Part shown: positions 17,747-27,118 of the stretch, in pieces | Layout: each line of letters opens with the position of its first letter | Numbering within the stretch: the first letter of the stretch is position 1 | NCBI RefSeq assembly: GCF_029223285.1 | Contig: NZ_JARHUJ010000002.1 | Span: 682,001-746,000 of the forward strand | From: Paraflavitalea sp. CAU 1676 | GTDB taxonomy: Bacteria; Bacteroidota; Bacteroidia; Chitinophagales; Chitinophagaceae | Direction of reading: 5' to 3' | Length of the DNA stretch: 64,000 nucleotides | Program-made: the position numbers and the translations under genes | The notes under the pieces: model-generated | The model's database searches: none | What the model was told of the DNA's origin: nothing | The model's input: the letters and a program-made list of their open reading frames with translations, nothing else

Positions 17747-17754
17747 TACATTTG
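17747..17754 (+). promoter_or_regulatory. -7 promoter box of the GH29 gene
   Basis: TACATTTG matches the Bacteroidota -7 consensus TAnnTTTG and lies 41 bases before ATG 17796. No TTTG is found at the expected -33 position, so the promoter may need an activator. Confidence 0.35.
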
Positions 17755-17795
17755 TCGCCAATCTTCCGATTCGAACGAAACTATTGAGCTCAAGT

Positions 17796-19142
17796 ATGAA
17801 AAAGACCCTGCTGCGCGCCTCCGGCCTATCGTTATTGCTTGCCTCTACAGTCCTACAACCTGCCCGGGCGCAGGTGAATATTCATCCCGATTCGATACGT
17901 ACGAAAATGCAGTGGTTTGCGGATGCCAAGCTGGGCATCTTCATTCATTGGGGCATTTATGCCGTGAAGGGCATTGACGAAAGCTGGAGTTTTCACAATA
18001 AGAAGATCAGTCATGCCGACTACATGAAGCAACTCGATGGCTTCACGGCTACCAAATACGACCCCAATGCCTGGGCCGCCCTCATCAAAGAAAGCGGCGC
18101 GCGCTATGCGGTGATGACCACCAAGCACCACGATGGCGTGGCGCTGTGGCCTACTGCCGAAAACCATTATAGCGTTCCCAAAAACACGCCGGCCCGCCGT
18201 GATGTGCTGACGCCTTTTTACCAGGCGCTCGACAAACAGGGCATCAAACGGGGCGCTTATTTCTCCCTCATCGACTGGAGCCATCCGGACTATCCCGGCT
18301 TTTTGAAAGACAGCTCGCGCTACAAGGTGGCCGACGATCCCCAACGCTGGCAGCGTTTCCAAACCTTCATGCAGGCACAGATCAATGAGCTCAACAAGGG
18401 TTACCATCCGGCGCTTTGGTGGTTTGATGGCGACTGGGAACACAGTGCAGCAGAGTGGGGGGCAGCGGGTGTACGCAGCAGCATTCTGCAAGGTACTCCC
18501 GGAGCTATCTTAAACAGTCGGCTGCAGGGCTATGGAGATTATGAAACGCCCGAGCAGAACTTCCCGGTTACCCGGCCGAAGTACAATTGGTGGGAGCTGT
18601 GCATGACCAGCAACAACAACTGGGGCTACCAGCCACAGGATACGGCCTGGAAAACGCCTTATGAAGTGATCACCATTTTCGCGGACGTGATCTGTAACGG
18701 GGGCAATATGTTGCTGGACATGGGTCCGAAGGCTGATGGCACCATACCGACACAGCAGGTGCATATTTTAAAAGAGCTGGGCAAATGGAATAAGAAGCAT
18801 TCCGAAGCGATCTTCAGTACCCTGGGCGGTTTGCCGCAGGGGCATTTCTATGGACCCACGACCCTTTCCAAAGATTCCTCGACCCTCTATCTCTTCCTGC
18901 CTGGCAAAGTGACCGGCCAGGTGGTGATCAAGGGATTGAAAAACAAGATACAGGACATCAAAGTAGTGGGCGGTGGTCAAAAGCTGACCCATAAAATTGT
19001 GGGCAAGATTTCCTGGAGCCCGGTGCCGGGTTTGGTTTATATTACAGTGCCGCCGGCCGTGCAGGATCAATACATGACGGTGCTGGCGGTGAAGCTCGAT
19101 GGACCGGTGCAATTGTACAAAGGGCATGGAGGTTTGCAATAG
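17796..19142 (+). CDS. Alpha-L-fucosidase, GH29 family, exported
   Basis: The frame opens at TTG 17784, but ATG 17796 (MKKTLLRASGLSLLLASTVLQPARAQ) gives a clean signal peptide. The 448-residue protein has the GH29 fold motifs: MQWFADAKLGIFIHWGIYAV, ARYAVMTTKHHDGVALW and KRGAYFSLIDWSHPDY. HPALWWFDGDWEH contains the nucleophile Asp211. It ends with a small beta domain rather than a lectin. GH29 enzymes remove terminal alpha-fucose with retention. It is outside the 34-51 kb glycan locus but could act with its GH95 fucosidase in the periplasm. Confidence 0.93.
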   Translation: MKKTLLRASGLSLLLASTVLQPARAQVNIHPDSIRTKMQWFADAKLGIFIHWGIYAVKGIDESWSFHNKKISHADYMKQLDGFTATKYDPNAWAALIKESGARYAVMTTKHHDGVALWPTAENHYSVPKNTPARRDVLTPFYQALDKQGIKRGAYFSLIDWSHPDYPGFLKDSSRYKVADDPQRWQRFQTFMQAQINELNKGYHPALWWFDGDWEHSAAEWGAAGVRSSILQGTPGAILNSRLQGYGDYETPEQNFPVTRPKYNWWELCMTSNNNWGYQPQDTAWKTPYEVITIFADVICNGGNMLLDMGPKADGTIPTQQVHILKELGKWNKKHSEAIFSTLGGLPQGHFYGPTTLSKDSSTLYLFLPGKVTGQVVIKGLKNKIQDIKVVGGGQKLTHKIVGKISWSPVPGLVYITVPPAVQDQYMTVLAVKLDGPVQLYKGHGGLQ

Positions 19143-19232
19143 ACGGGGAGGTATTGTGCGAAAGAAGTCGGCCCATATTGTCGTCTTATGCCGGTTATCG
19201 ATCTCTATACCAAACCGCGCAAGAACTCAATT

Positions 19233-19907
19233 ATGTCAGCTGGAAAAATCAGGGCCATCATTACCGGGGCTACCGGGATGGTTGGCGAGGGCGTGTTGCA
19301 CGAATGCCTGCAGCACCCGTTGGTAGAGGCAGTACTGGTCATCAACCGCAAACCGGGTGTTGTTAGTCACCCGAAACTGAAAGAGATCGTCCACAAGGAC
19401 TTCTTCAACCTGACGGCGATCGAAGACCAGTTGAAAGGTTATAACGCCTGTTATTTTTGTCTGGGCATTTCTTCTGTAGGCGTTAAGAAAGACGAATATT
19501 ATAAGATCACTTACGTGCTTACCATGCACGTGGCCGGCACGCTGGCGCGGTATAATCCCGATATGACCTTCGTGTACGTATCTGGCGCTGGCACCGACAG
19601 CAGCGAAAGAGGCCGGGTGAACTGGGCCCGTGTGAAGGGCAAAACGGAGAACGACCTGATGAAGCTGCCCTTCAAAAAGGTGTTCCCCTTCAGGCCCGGG
19701 TTTATGAAGCCTACCAAAGGACTCAAGAATACGCTTTCCTTTTACAAATACATTGGATGGTTATACCCGCTCGGGCGAGCCATTTCTCCCAACAATTACT
19801 GCACGCTACGCGAAGTGGGGTTGGCCATGATCCATGTGGTCAATTCGCCCGACAACCGCAAGATCATTACCGGCCGCGATATTATTGAGTTGGCGAAGGC
19901 GGGATAG
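19233..19907 (+). CDS. NAD(P)-binding Rossmann-fold protein (short atypical SDR)
   Basis: ATG 19233 is preferred to ATG 19188 because the domain begins at once with KIRAIITGATGMVGEGVLHECL, the GxxGxxG dinucleotide-binding loop. The 224-residue protein continues with YFCLGISSVGVKKDEYYKITY and FVYVSGAGTDSSERGRVNWARVKGKTENDL. The latter holds the Ser and Lys of the catalytic region, though the Tyr of the classical YxxxK is replaced. Family members are often annotated as epimerases or nucleoside-sugar dehydratases, with unknown substrate. It is cytosolic. Confidence 0.75.
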   Translation: MSAGKIRAIITGATGMVGEGVLHECLQHPLVEAVLVINRKPGVVSHPKLKEIVHKDFFNLTAIEDQLKGYNACYFCLGISSVGVKKDEYYKITYVLTMHVAGTLARYNPDMTFVYVSGAGTDSSERGRVNWARVKGKTENDLMKLPFKKVFPFRPGFMKPTKGLKNTLSFYKYIGWLYPLGRAISPNNYCTLREVGLAMIHVVNSPDNRKIITGRDIIELAKAG

Positions 19908-19941
19908 TATTTCATTTTCCGAATAAAACAATAAACAGGTC

Positions 19942-20481
19942 TTGCAAGCAGCAACCAAGTATTTACTTGTTCTTTTATGTTGTTATGGATGTAATCCAGC
20001 CAAATTTACCCAAATGGTGCCCAAACAACCGGTACCCGATTCCTACCATCTAAGTCGTGAGGTAGGCTCCGGACCGGTAGGCAGCCTTGATACCGCACAT
20101 GTATATGTATTTGAAAATGATGTTATTTGGAATTACCCGAATGGCAACTTTGAATTTGTCCATACCTATAAGTATTTGAAGTTTTCTCCTCGCGGGATCG
20201 CTTTATTCAGCGCCGATAGCCGGGATTCAATAAGTTCAATAAATGTTGTGGGCATTGCGGTGCAATATTGTTTTTACAAAATTGCCGGAGACAACCTGAC
20301 TTTAGAGTTCTACGATGTTTTGGATAGGAAGTTTCATCTTTGGTATGGAAAGGTCTATCCCGATAAAATACAATTTTACAAAGACAAATTAAGGGTGTTC
20401 AATGGCGGGAGGAGTAAACTGGATGGTAAGTACTACAAAAAAAACATCCGGTACAACTGGCCTATCAAATGGCCGGAATAA
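19942..20481 (+). CDS. Hypothetical lipoprotein
   Basis: A 179-residue product starting at TTG 19942. No ATG occurs before the lipid-attachment motif (LLVLLCCYGC then NPAKF), so the TTG start is needed for export. The mature part is beta-rich (YVFENDVIWNYPNGNFEFVHTYKYLKFSPRGIALFS, LTLEFYDVLDRKFHLWYGKVYPDKIQFYK). I recognise no domain. The next gene begins 56 bases after its stop. Confidence 0.6.
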   Translation: MQAATKYLLVLLCCYGCNPAKFTQMVPKQPVPDSYHLSREVGSGPVGSLDTAHVYVFENDVIWNYPNGNFEFVHTYKYLKFSPRGIALFSADSRDSISSINVVGIAVQYCFYKIAGDNLTLEFYDVLDRKFHLWYGKVYPDKIQFYKDKLRVFNGGRSKLDGKYYKKNIRYNWPIKWPE

Positions 20482-20537
20482 CACATAGTTATGGGTTTGC
20501 TATTGACAGGAAAGGCGAAATGCTGTTATTTCGCGGC

Positions 20538-21647
20538 ATGAATCGCTGCAACCGACTCCTGATCCTCTTGATGTTCCTTGCAAATTGCGCACAAAGTCAG
20601 CAAGAAAAACCCGACTACCTGGTCACTTTTCAGGGTGATACCGTTTATGGTACCCTTAAAAGTGATTTGTTTGACCGGGTTCGACTGATCACGCCCAGCG
20701 AAAAGTTTGTTTGCGATCCAGACAAATGCCGCGCACTCTATGATTCAACGGCTCATGCAGTATACCGGTCGGCACTGCCGGACGCGGCACTTTCGCGGGT
20801 CTGGCTGCGTGTTGTCGAGGACGGTACTATTAAACTGTACAATCAAGTGACCTCTATCCGGTCCGGCGCCAGTGGGGCCGGGGATGTCTGGTACATATCG
20901 AAAGGCGACAGTCCGGTGGTGAAGGTGAAAACACTTGGGATAGGAGGTAATCGAAGCAAACAACAAACCTATCTTGCTACTTTCTTCGGGGATGACACGT
21001 TAGTGCTCCATGCTTTTGAGGATATGCGGTCGTTCAATATGGAAAATATCTGGTCGCTCATCAGGACCTACAACCGACGCGGCAACAAGGAGGACAAGAC
21101 TGCGACTTTGCCGATCAATTTGCCCCCCATGCACACCCGGTATGGGAAAAGAGACTTTGTTATCAACTCAAAAGGCGACACCCTGTACGGAGTCATTAAA
21201 ACCGATCTTGCATTTGGCCGTACCAGGTTATTTACCGGCACCGACACCATCACGTGTCGCCCGCCGGAATACAGGGCATTCTATACAGCGGTCGACAGTA
21301 GTTACTTTGAAACCATTCTGTCAGCTTTATCTGGAGCCCCTGCCTGGATGAAAGTAGTAAGCCGTGGCAGCATCACCCTGTACCATATTCCCAATGAGGC
21401 CCCGGAGCAATTATATGCCCGTAAATACCTGACAGATGAAGTGGTCGACATCACGAGTGGGGCGCTTGGCGGCAACAGGGCCCGTAAGGACCGCATCCGG
21501 ATGCTGATTGCCGATGATAAGGAGGTATTACAGGAATTCACCGCCAATGGCGAGTTGAACTATGCCTACCTGCTTGAATTGATCAGTATCTACAATAAAC
21601 GTGCACAGCAACGGGCCGACAAGCAGGCTAAAACTGCGTCAAGGTAG
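20538..21647 (+). CDS. Hypothetical exported protein with two homologous halves
   Basis: ATG 20538 is chosen because MNRCNRLLILLMFLANCAQSQQ forms a signal peptide; LANC could also be a lipobox. The 369-residue protein is an internal duplication. About residues 26-190 (DYLVTFQGDTVYGTLKSDL...CRALYDST...VEDGTIKLYNQ) and 205-365 (DFVINSKGDTLYGVIKTDL...YRAFYTAV...VSRGSITLYHI) align in order, each ending in a GGNR(S/A)K motif and a final FNxENIWSLIRTYNRR/YAYLLELISIYNKR helix. The function is unknown. The last 20 bases overlap the convergent thioesterase gene. Confidence 0.65.
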   Translation: MNRCNRLLILLMFLANCAQSQQEKPDYLVTFQGDTVYGTLKSDLFDRVRLITPSEKFVCDPDKCRALYDSTAHAVYRSALPDAALSRVWLRVVEDGTIKLYNQVTSIRSGASGAGDVWYISKGDSPVVKVKTLGIGGNRSKQQTYLATFFGDDTLVLHAFEDMRSFNMENIWSLIRTYNRRGNKEDKTATLPINLPPMHTRYGKRDFVINSKGDTLYGVIKTDLAFGRTRLFTGTDTITCRPPEYRAFYTAVDSSYFETILSALSGAPAWMKVVSRGSITLYHIPNEAPEQLYARKYLTDEVVDITSGALGGNRARKDRIRMLIADDKEVLQEFTANGELNYAYLLELISIYNKRAQQRADKQAKTASR

Positions 21648-22095
21648 CTTCATTGATTTCCTTACGCATTTCAGACAGTTTGATGGCGTAGGCCTGCAGC
21701 TTCTTTTCTTCATCGGTTTGCGGTACCCAGGCTGGAACGGGTACCGTTTTGCCATCATCATCTACGGCAGCAAAGACGATCACGCAATGCGTTGTTTTGG
21801 TTTCTTCTTTCGTGCGCGGATCGATCGCTTTGATGTCGACCGCTATGTGCATGCTTGTGCGGCCGGTATAAATGATCCGGGCTTGCACTTCCACAATATC
21901 ACCAATGCGTATGGGGTTCAGGAAACGGATGCCGCCCACATACACGGTTACACAGTACTGGCTGCTCCAGTTTACGGCACAGGTATACGCCGTTTGGTCG
22001 ATCCATTTCATCACGGCGCCTCCGTGCACTTTACCACCAAAATTTACATCCGAAGGCTGACTCAAAAAACGGAACTTAACGATAGGGTCTGTCAT
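21628..22095 (-). CDS. Acyl-CoA thioesterase, hotdog fold
   Basis: The 155-residue protein has the signature of the YciA/BACH-type thioesterases: NFGGKVHGGAVMKWIDQTAYTCAVNWSSQYCVTVYVGGIRFLNPIRIGDIVEVQARIIYTGRTSMHI. The catalytic Asp lies in MKWIDQTA. Such enzymes hydrolyse acyl-CoA in the cytosol. The first 14 residues (MTDPIVKFRFLSQP) recur almost unchanged at the start of the next minus-strand gene. Confidence 0.9.
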   Translation of the reverse strand: MTDPIVKFRFLSQPSDVNFGGKVHGGAVMKWIDQTAYTCAVNWSSQYCVTVYVGGIRFLNPIRIGDIVEVQARIIYTGRTSMHIAVDIKAIDPRTKEETKTTHCVIVFAAVDDDGKTVPVPAWVPQTDEEKKLQAYAIKLSEMRKEINEATLTQF

Positions 22096-22210
22096 GCGGG
22101 CAACAATTGATCACGTAAGGTAAATAAAATAAAAGTTCCAGTCCCCCGCTTCGTCAATCTATAGGGGCCGGGAATGCTGCTGGTTTGTTAACACGGGGGT
22201 ATGCTGTTGG

Positions 22211-23116
22211 TTAGCTTCTTTTCTGCTTGCTTAACTGTTGTAAGATCGCCTGAAGCTTTGCGGGCGAAGAAAGATAGGGAGCCAGGTCAAACAACTCCAC
22301 TTTCCTGAATTCAACCGGATGGCTTTCACTTTGCAATGAGATGGTGCCCTGTTTTATGGTTTCACCACCTTTCAGGTTGGCTTTTTTTACCCATTTGTCG
22401 TTGGGATCGTATTGTGGTTTAGAATACACCAGCACCGTATCGCCTTCCACGATGTGCTTGATGATAGAATCTTTGATGACCAATACCGCGGCGCGCACCC
22501 ATTGGTCGCCATGATAGGTTTTAGAGGTAGAATTCACGCAGTGTGGCGTAAACAGGTTTCCGTTCATGATCACATTGGTACCTGGTGTGCACAGATTATT
22601 CGTTGTGCGCTCATCCTTCCCATTGCCTCCCAACAATTGTGCTTCCATGGAAATGGGGAAATCCTGGTCGAGCGCCATGCTTTCGGGTGTTTGCCCGTGC
22701 AGCATCATGCCGCTGTTGCGAATGGCCCAGCCGGGGCCATCTTTTATCTGCTCGCCGGTAAACCGGTATTCCACCACGAGGAGGTAGGCGCTGTATTGCT
22801 TTTTATAGAATATATGCCCAAACTGGCTTTTGAACTGTCCGCCGTACTGATCGTAGCTTACTTTAAGCACTCCATTTTCCACCCGGAATGTATTGCCCCA
22901 ATTGTCGCCTACGGGATGATCCTGGATCTTGACGGTCCAATCGTTGAGGTCTTTTCCATTGAAGAGTTGGATCCATTTACCGTTCTTCTCCTTTTGGGCT
23001 GAAGTTGTCAGGGCAAGGAGCGACAATACGGTAAACGTTACTATTTTCAGGGCACCGGTATAGGCCGCGTGGTAGGGCTGACTTAAAAACCTGGACTTTA
23101 CGATTGGATCTGTCAT
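22211..23116 (-). CDS. DUF1080 (3-keto-disaccharide hydrolase-like) exported protein with thioesterase-like N-terminal extension
   Basis: ATG 23116 gives a 301-residue protein. About residues 44-280 form a concanavalin-like DUF1080 domain (WIQLFNGKDLNDWTVKIQ, FRVENGVLKVSYDQYGGQFKSQFGHIFYKKQY, GTISLQSESHPVEFRKVELFDL). A normal signal peptide core (LKIVTFTVLSLLALTTSAQ) is present but begins only at about residue 23. It is preceded by MTDPIVKSRFLSQPYHAAYTGA, whose first 14 residues copy the thioesterase N-terminus. The original start was probably the codon now reading CTG before AAAATAGTA. Export efficiency with this extension is uncertain. An upstream ATG at 23161 adds 15 more residues. Confidence 0.75.
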   Translation of the reverse strand: MTDPIVKSRFLSQPYHAAYTGALKIVTFTVLSLLALTTSAQKEKNGKWIQLFNGKDLNDWTVKIQDHPVGDNWGNTFRVENGVLKVSYDQYGGQFKSQFGHIFYKKQYSAYLLVVEYRFTGEQIKDGPGWAIRNSGMMLHGQTPESMALDQDFPISMEAQLLGGNGKDERTTNNLCTPGTNVIMNGNLFTPHCVNSTSKTYHGDQWVRAAVLVIKDSIIKHIVEGDTVLVYSKPQYDPNDKWVKKANLKGGETIKQGTISLQSESHPVEFRKVELFDLAPYLSSPAKLQAILQQLSKQKRS

Positions 23117-23187
23117 GATTCCTTTATTTATTTGCGGAAGATAATTAATAACAAAGAACATATCGCCAATATTAGATCTATATACCC

Positions 23188-24126
23188 ATGAAAAAGCAAT
23201 TATTCAATTCTCTATTCGCCATCGCTTTGTTAAGCAGCCTCCATGGCACAGCCCAGCAACCGAATTCTATGGCACAAAGCATCCAAGCTGCGGCTGGTTT
23301 AGAGCTAGACGTGAACGATGCCGCCAACCGTCAGTTAAGCGGCCTATCAAACCTGGAATTATTTGATATAGACGGTGACACGCTCTTTATCGTCAACAAA
23401 AACAATCTGGTACAGGTAAACCTTCGTACGGGCGTAACGAGCACCCATGTCAAAGTCTCGGCTTTCCTCGCAAAACAATTACGTAAAAACCATTGGGCCA
23501 GCCAGCTGGTTCGTTCTGGCAACGGCTTTTATATAGCATTTTTTAATGAACTGTATGAAGTATCCGGGGGAGGAGATGCCCGCATGATCTACGACAATAA
23601 AAGCCTCATTGCCGATCTGCATCTAACCACTTCGGGAATCCTGACGGCTTCGCTGGATTCCGTTAAAGTTATCTCCCCGAAGGGGAAGCTGTTGTCTTCA
23701 GCTGCTTTTAGTTTTACGAATACAGGATTCGCCAGGACTTCGCGTGGCATCTGCTATAATTCCGTCTATCAGGACGATGTTTATGTCTTTACCGAGAAGC
23801 CAGGCATCGAGCTGAAGCCTGCCATATATCCATCCTTAAGTCTCAACAAGGAAATGGCAGAACCATTTATGGCTTATGCTTCGGAAGATTATTTGTTTGC
23901 GTTCGACTACTGGAAAAGAAAGGCTATCTACGTGTTGCGAAAGGAGAGTAAGGTCAACAAACTCACCAAAACAGTCTCTCTAAAACCCCTGCAATATGCT
24001 CCCACCATGGCAGAGATGGAAAAAGAAGAAGGGATACCCAATTTTAAAGTCGGATTCAGCAATGGCACTTACTACGTGATCGCGTTGCACAAAAACAAAC
24101 TGAAGATATTTCCCTTTAAGTTGTAA
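23188..24126 (+). CDS. Hypothetical exported protein, beta-propeller-like
   Basis: A 312-residue protein with a signal peptide (MKKQLFNSLFAIALLSSLHGTAQ). The mature part is a succession of short strands with repeated patterns such as LFDIDGDTLFIVNKNNLVQVNLRTG, GFYIAFFNELYEVSG, YLFAFDYWKRKAIYVLRK and YYVIALHKNKLKIFPFKL, which suggests a beta-propeller. No specific family was recognised. It is divergent from the DUF1080 gene. Confidence 0.6.
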   Translation: MKKQLFNSLFAIALLSSLHGTAQQPNSMAQSIQAAAGLELDVNDAANRQLSGLSNLELFDIDGDTLFIVNKNNLVQVNLRTGVTSTHVKVSAFLAKQLRKNHWASQLVRSGNGFYIAFFNELYEVSGGGDARMIYDNKSLIADLHLTTSGILTASLDSVKVISPKGKLLSSAAFSFTNTGFARTSRGICYNSVYQDDVYVFTEKPGIELKPAIYPSLSLNKEMAEPFMAYASEDYLFAFDYWKRKAIYVLRKESKVNKLTKTVSLKPLQYAPTMAEMEKEEGIPNFKVGFSNGTYYVIALHKNKLKIFPFKL

Positions 24127-24137
24127 TACCTTCTGCC

Positions 24138-24184
24138 TACCCAAAAATACAAGAGGCCATCTGCTTTCGCAGACAGCCCCTTGA
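24138..24184 (-). terminator. Terminator of the GHL10 glycosyl hydrolase gene
   Basis: On the minus strand a hairpin with a GAAA loop spans 24183-24150 (stem CAAGgGGC..TCTGC / GCAGA..GCCtCTTG), followed by a T-rich tail (24149-24141). It lies between convergent genes and may serve both. Confidence 0.55.
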
Positions 24185-24217
24185 GCAAGTGCAACACCAA
24201 AAAAAACAGTTGTTATG

Positions 24218-26896
24218 CTATAGCTTGATGAGCTTGATGGTTTGTGTATTGTTACCTTGTTTAACCTGCAGGAAATAAGTACCTGGTGCATAGCTGTTAC
24301 CCAGCGTGAGTATTCCGCTTGGCGCTACGCCGGTCCTTGCTTCTACTACGCTTCCCGCACTATTCGTTACCTGGATGTTCAGCGGCTTCAGCGAGGTACT
24401 TACTGTGAGCACATAGAACTGGCCGGGCGATGGGTTGGGGAAGGCCTTGATGGTGAGTATACCATCGGGGAACGGATTGTTGGGCAGGCGCGGTACCGTT
24501 ACCTGCACATTTTGCGTACTGCTGTTGCCAGCCGTATCGGTAGCAGTGATGGTAATGGTATAGATGCGGCCATCTCCGAATACGCCTCGCTCCGCACGCA
24601 GCTTCACGTGATGATTATCGACCACTACCCAGTCGGGCGCGTTGTTGTAATAACCGGTACCGGTTACGGGCTCATTGCTGGTTACAGTCAGTGAGGTGGT
24701 AACAGGTCCGCAGTTGTCGGTTGCTTCGTAATCGACCGTTACATCCTTCAGCTGGAAGTTTGGCGGCCACAGTTCGGCCGGGTTGGCAGCTGCGCTGGTG
24801 ATCAGCGGTGCTTCTTCATCCGCTACAGTTACTGTATAAGTAAAGGTGCTGGCATTGCCGGCATCGTCGGTTACCGTCCAGCTTACGAGCGTTGCGCCGG
24901 GCTGGAATACCACGCCCTGCAGGCTGGTGGCTGTTACCGGCGCCGAGGTAGTGCCTTTGTAGGTAAGGGTATACGTAAACGCTAAGGACGCATCACAACC
25001 ATCGAGCGCCGTGATGTCGAGCTGCGTGCCGGCGGTGAAGGTGCAGGCTGCAGAATCGGTGGCAAACAATTTCGCTCCACCGTTTACGATGCTGTTGTCC
25101 AATGCGGTGATCAACGGCGCTGTTACATCCTTCACCGATACGATGAATGAACAGGTACCCGTATTGCCGGCTGCATCGGTTGCCGTCAGTGTGATCGTTA
25201 CTTCACCACTGTTGTTCAGCACGGTGCCTGCTGCAGGACTCTGCGTTACGACTACACCCGGTACAGCAGCTTGTCCGTTCACGAGTGCCTGCGACGTATA
25301 ATCTGGTAGTATAGCAGCGCAAGTGGCATCGAGGTTAAGCGTTTGCGCCTCCGGACAAGTGATGGCCGGTGGCAGGTTAGATGTGGTATTGGAGGCTCCG
25401 CTCTCATTATGATAACGATCGAGCGATGTTACGGCATAATAATAGGTGGTGCCGGCTACGCCGCTTTTATCGGAGAAATTGGTGGTATCGTTGTTGGTAA
25501 TGGCCAGGATATTGTTCGCGTTGGTAAAGTCGATGGTTGGTTCTTCCGAACGGTATACCACGAACTGGCGTACTTTATCGAGTACTCCGGTGGCGGCAGG
25601 CTTCACCCAATTCAATACTGCTGAATCGCCGGGATATTTCACCACGGTGAGCGCTGCAGGTGCTTCGGGCGCTATGCTATCCCTCCAGGGCATACGCGGC
25701 AACAAGGCCGGCTTCTGGTAGAAGAACAAACGCAGCGAATCGCGGAAACCCAACCGGGTGGTGGCGCGCATGCTGCTGGTATTGTAAATGGCCTGTCCGT
25801 ATACATTGGGGAAAGTTCTGTTGAGGCGCATTTCATTGGGTATCTGCGAAGGGTTGGCCCAGTTGGCGCCCTGTGCTGCATCGTTTACTTTGTAACCGGC
25901 CATGCCGATATAAATATGACGGCCATTGTTGGCCTGGTTGTTCCACCAGGGTACGATGGCGGCATAGTTGGCGCCCGGTTGTCCGATGTACCAATACACC
26001 TGTGGGGCGATATAATCCACCCAACCTGCCTGCAGCCATTTCTTCGTATCGGCATATAAGGTAGTATAGTGTTCGAGACCACTTGTAGGCGTACCGATCT
26101 CAGGATTGGTGCTGTTGCGATAAATGCCGGAAGGTGATACGCCAAACTTCACGGCGGGCTTCAATGTCTGGATGGTATCGTTGAGGCGCTTGATGAGCAT
26201 GCTCACGTTGTCGCGGCGCCAGTCGCCCCGTACGGTAAAGCCACGCGGATCGAGCGTGTAGGACGAATCATCATTGTAAGGTGTAGTACCTGCGGGCGCT
26301 GCGGGTGGATAGAAATAATCATCGAAGTGAATGCCATCTACTTCGTAGCGGTTCACGATATCGACGATGACACTGGTAATGTAATCGCGTACTACGGCCA
26401 GTCCGGGATCGAGCACCCGAAGTGTGCCTTGCGTCAATAACCAATCGGGATGCGCCTTGGTTACGTGGTTGGCCGCAAAGCCGGGAATGTTGTTGGAGTT
26501 GCCGGCTGCGCGGTAAGGATTGATCCAGGCATGGAACTCGATGCCGCGTTTGTGGCACTCATCGATCATGAATTGCATGGGATCCCAGAAGGTGCTGGGT
26601 TCTTTGCCCTGTGTGCCGGTAAGGTCGGCCGACCAGGGCTCAATGGCGCTGGGGTACATGGCATCGCACTGACTGCGTACCTGGATGTAGAGGGTGTTCA
26701 ACCCGGTCGCTTTGTGGTGATCGATGATGGAGAGGAAGGCGGCACGCTGTTGAGCGGGTGTCTGCGTGCGGTTGGGCCAGTCGATGTTGGAGTAAGTGGC
26801 TATCCATGCTCCGCGCATTTCGCGCTTGGGAGGCTGCTGGCCAAATACCAGCATACTCATGCAAACCAGCCATACAGCAAGTAAAGATCTTTTCAT
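24218..26896 (-). CDS. GH10-like (GHL10/DUF187) glycosyl hydrolase with FN3, HYR and T9SS type A sorting domains
   Basis: An 892-residue exported protein. It has a signal peptide (to VFGQ), then a ~390-residue TIM-barrel domain of the DUF187/GHL10 family (REMRGAWIATYSNIDWP, GLNTLYIQVRSQCDAMYPSAIEPWS, HAWINPYRA, YEVDGIHFDDYFYP, WVDYIAPQVYWYIGQ). An FN3-like domain (residues ~415-510) and three HYR/beta-sandwich domains (TATDAAGNTGTCSFIVSV and similar) follow. The T9SS type A tail is KAFPNPSPGQFYV...YAPGTYFLQVKQGNNTQTIKLIKL. GHL10 relatives are proposed to act on peptidoglycan or other glycans; the substrate is not known. It would be secreted and cell-surface anchored. Confidence 0.87.
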   Translation of the reverse strand: MKRSLLAVWLVCMSMLVFGQQPPKREMRGAWIATYSNIDWPNRTQTPAQQRAAFLSIIDHHKATGLNTLYIQVRSQCDAMYPSAIEPWSADLTGTQGKEPSTFWDPMQFMIDECHKRGIEFHAWINPYRAAGNSNNIPGFAANHVTKAHPDWLLTQGTLRVLDPGLAVVRDYITSVIVDIVNRYEVDGIHFDDYFYPPAAPAGTTPYNDDSSYTLDPRGFTVRGDWRRDNVSMLIKRLNDTIQTLKPAVKFGVSPSGIYRNSTNPEIGTPTSGLEHYTTLYADTKKWLQAGWVDYIAPQVYWYIGQPGANYAAIVPWWNNQANNGRHIYIGMAGYKVNDAAQGANWANPSQIPNEMRLNRTFPNVYGQAIYNTSSMRATTRLGFRDSLRLFFYQKPALLPRMPWRDSIAPEAPAALTVVKYPGDSAVLNWVKPAATGVLDKVRQFVVYRSEEPTIDFTNANNILAITNNDTTNFSDKSGVAGTTYYYAVTSLDRYHNESGASNTTSNLPPAITCPEAQTLNLDATCAAILPDYTSQALVNGQAAVPGVVVTQSPAAGTVLNNSGEVTITLTATDAAGNTGTCSFIVSVKDVTAPLITALDNSIVNGGAKLFATDSAACTFTAGTQLDITALDGCDASLAFTYTLTYKGTTSAPVTATSLQGVVFQPGATLVSWTVTDDAGNASTFTYTVTVADEEAPLITSAAANPAELWPPNFQLKDVTVDYEATDNCGPVTTSLTVTSNEPVTGTGYYNNAPDWVVVDNHHVKLRAERGVFGDGRIYTITITATDTAGNSSTQNVQVTVPRLPNNPFPDGILTIKAFPNPSPGQFYVLTVSTSLKPLNIQVTNSAGSVVEARTGVAPSGILTLGNSYAPGTYFLQVKQGNNTQTIKLIKL

Positions 26897-27118
26897 AAAC
26901 GTTTAGTTTTGCAGGTTTATGCTAAAATTAGCGAAAGCGCGTGCAAAGAATTGCGAGAATAGGGGCATGTGGATATTAAAATATCCTGCAAATACACGCA
27001 TGAGTAGACGCTGTAATATCAGAGATCCCCAGGAGGGAATCCGTTGGTATGCTGCAATAGGTAGCGATGCCGCCTGAGTGGAGGAGCGTGCTGACAGTTG
27101 GGCCGTGAATAATGTCGT

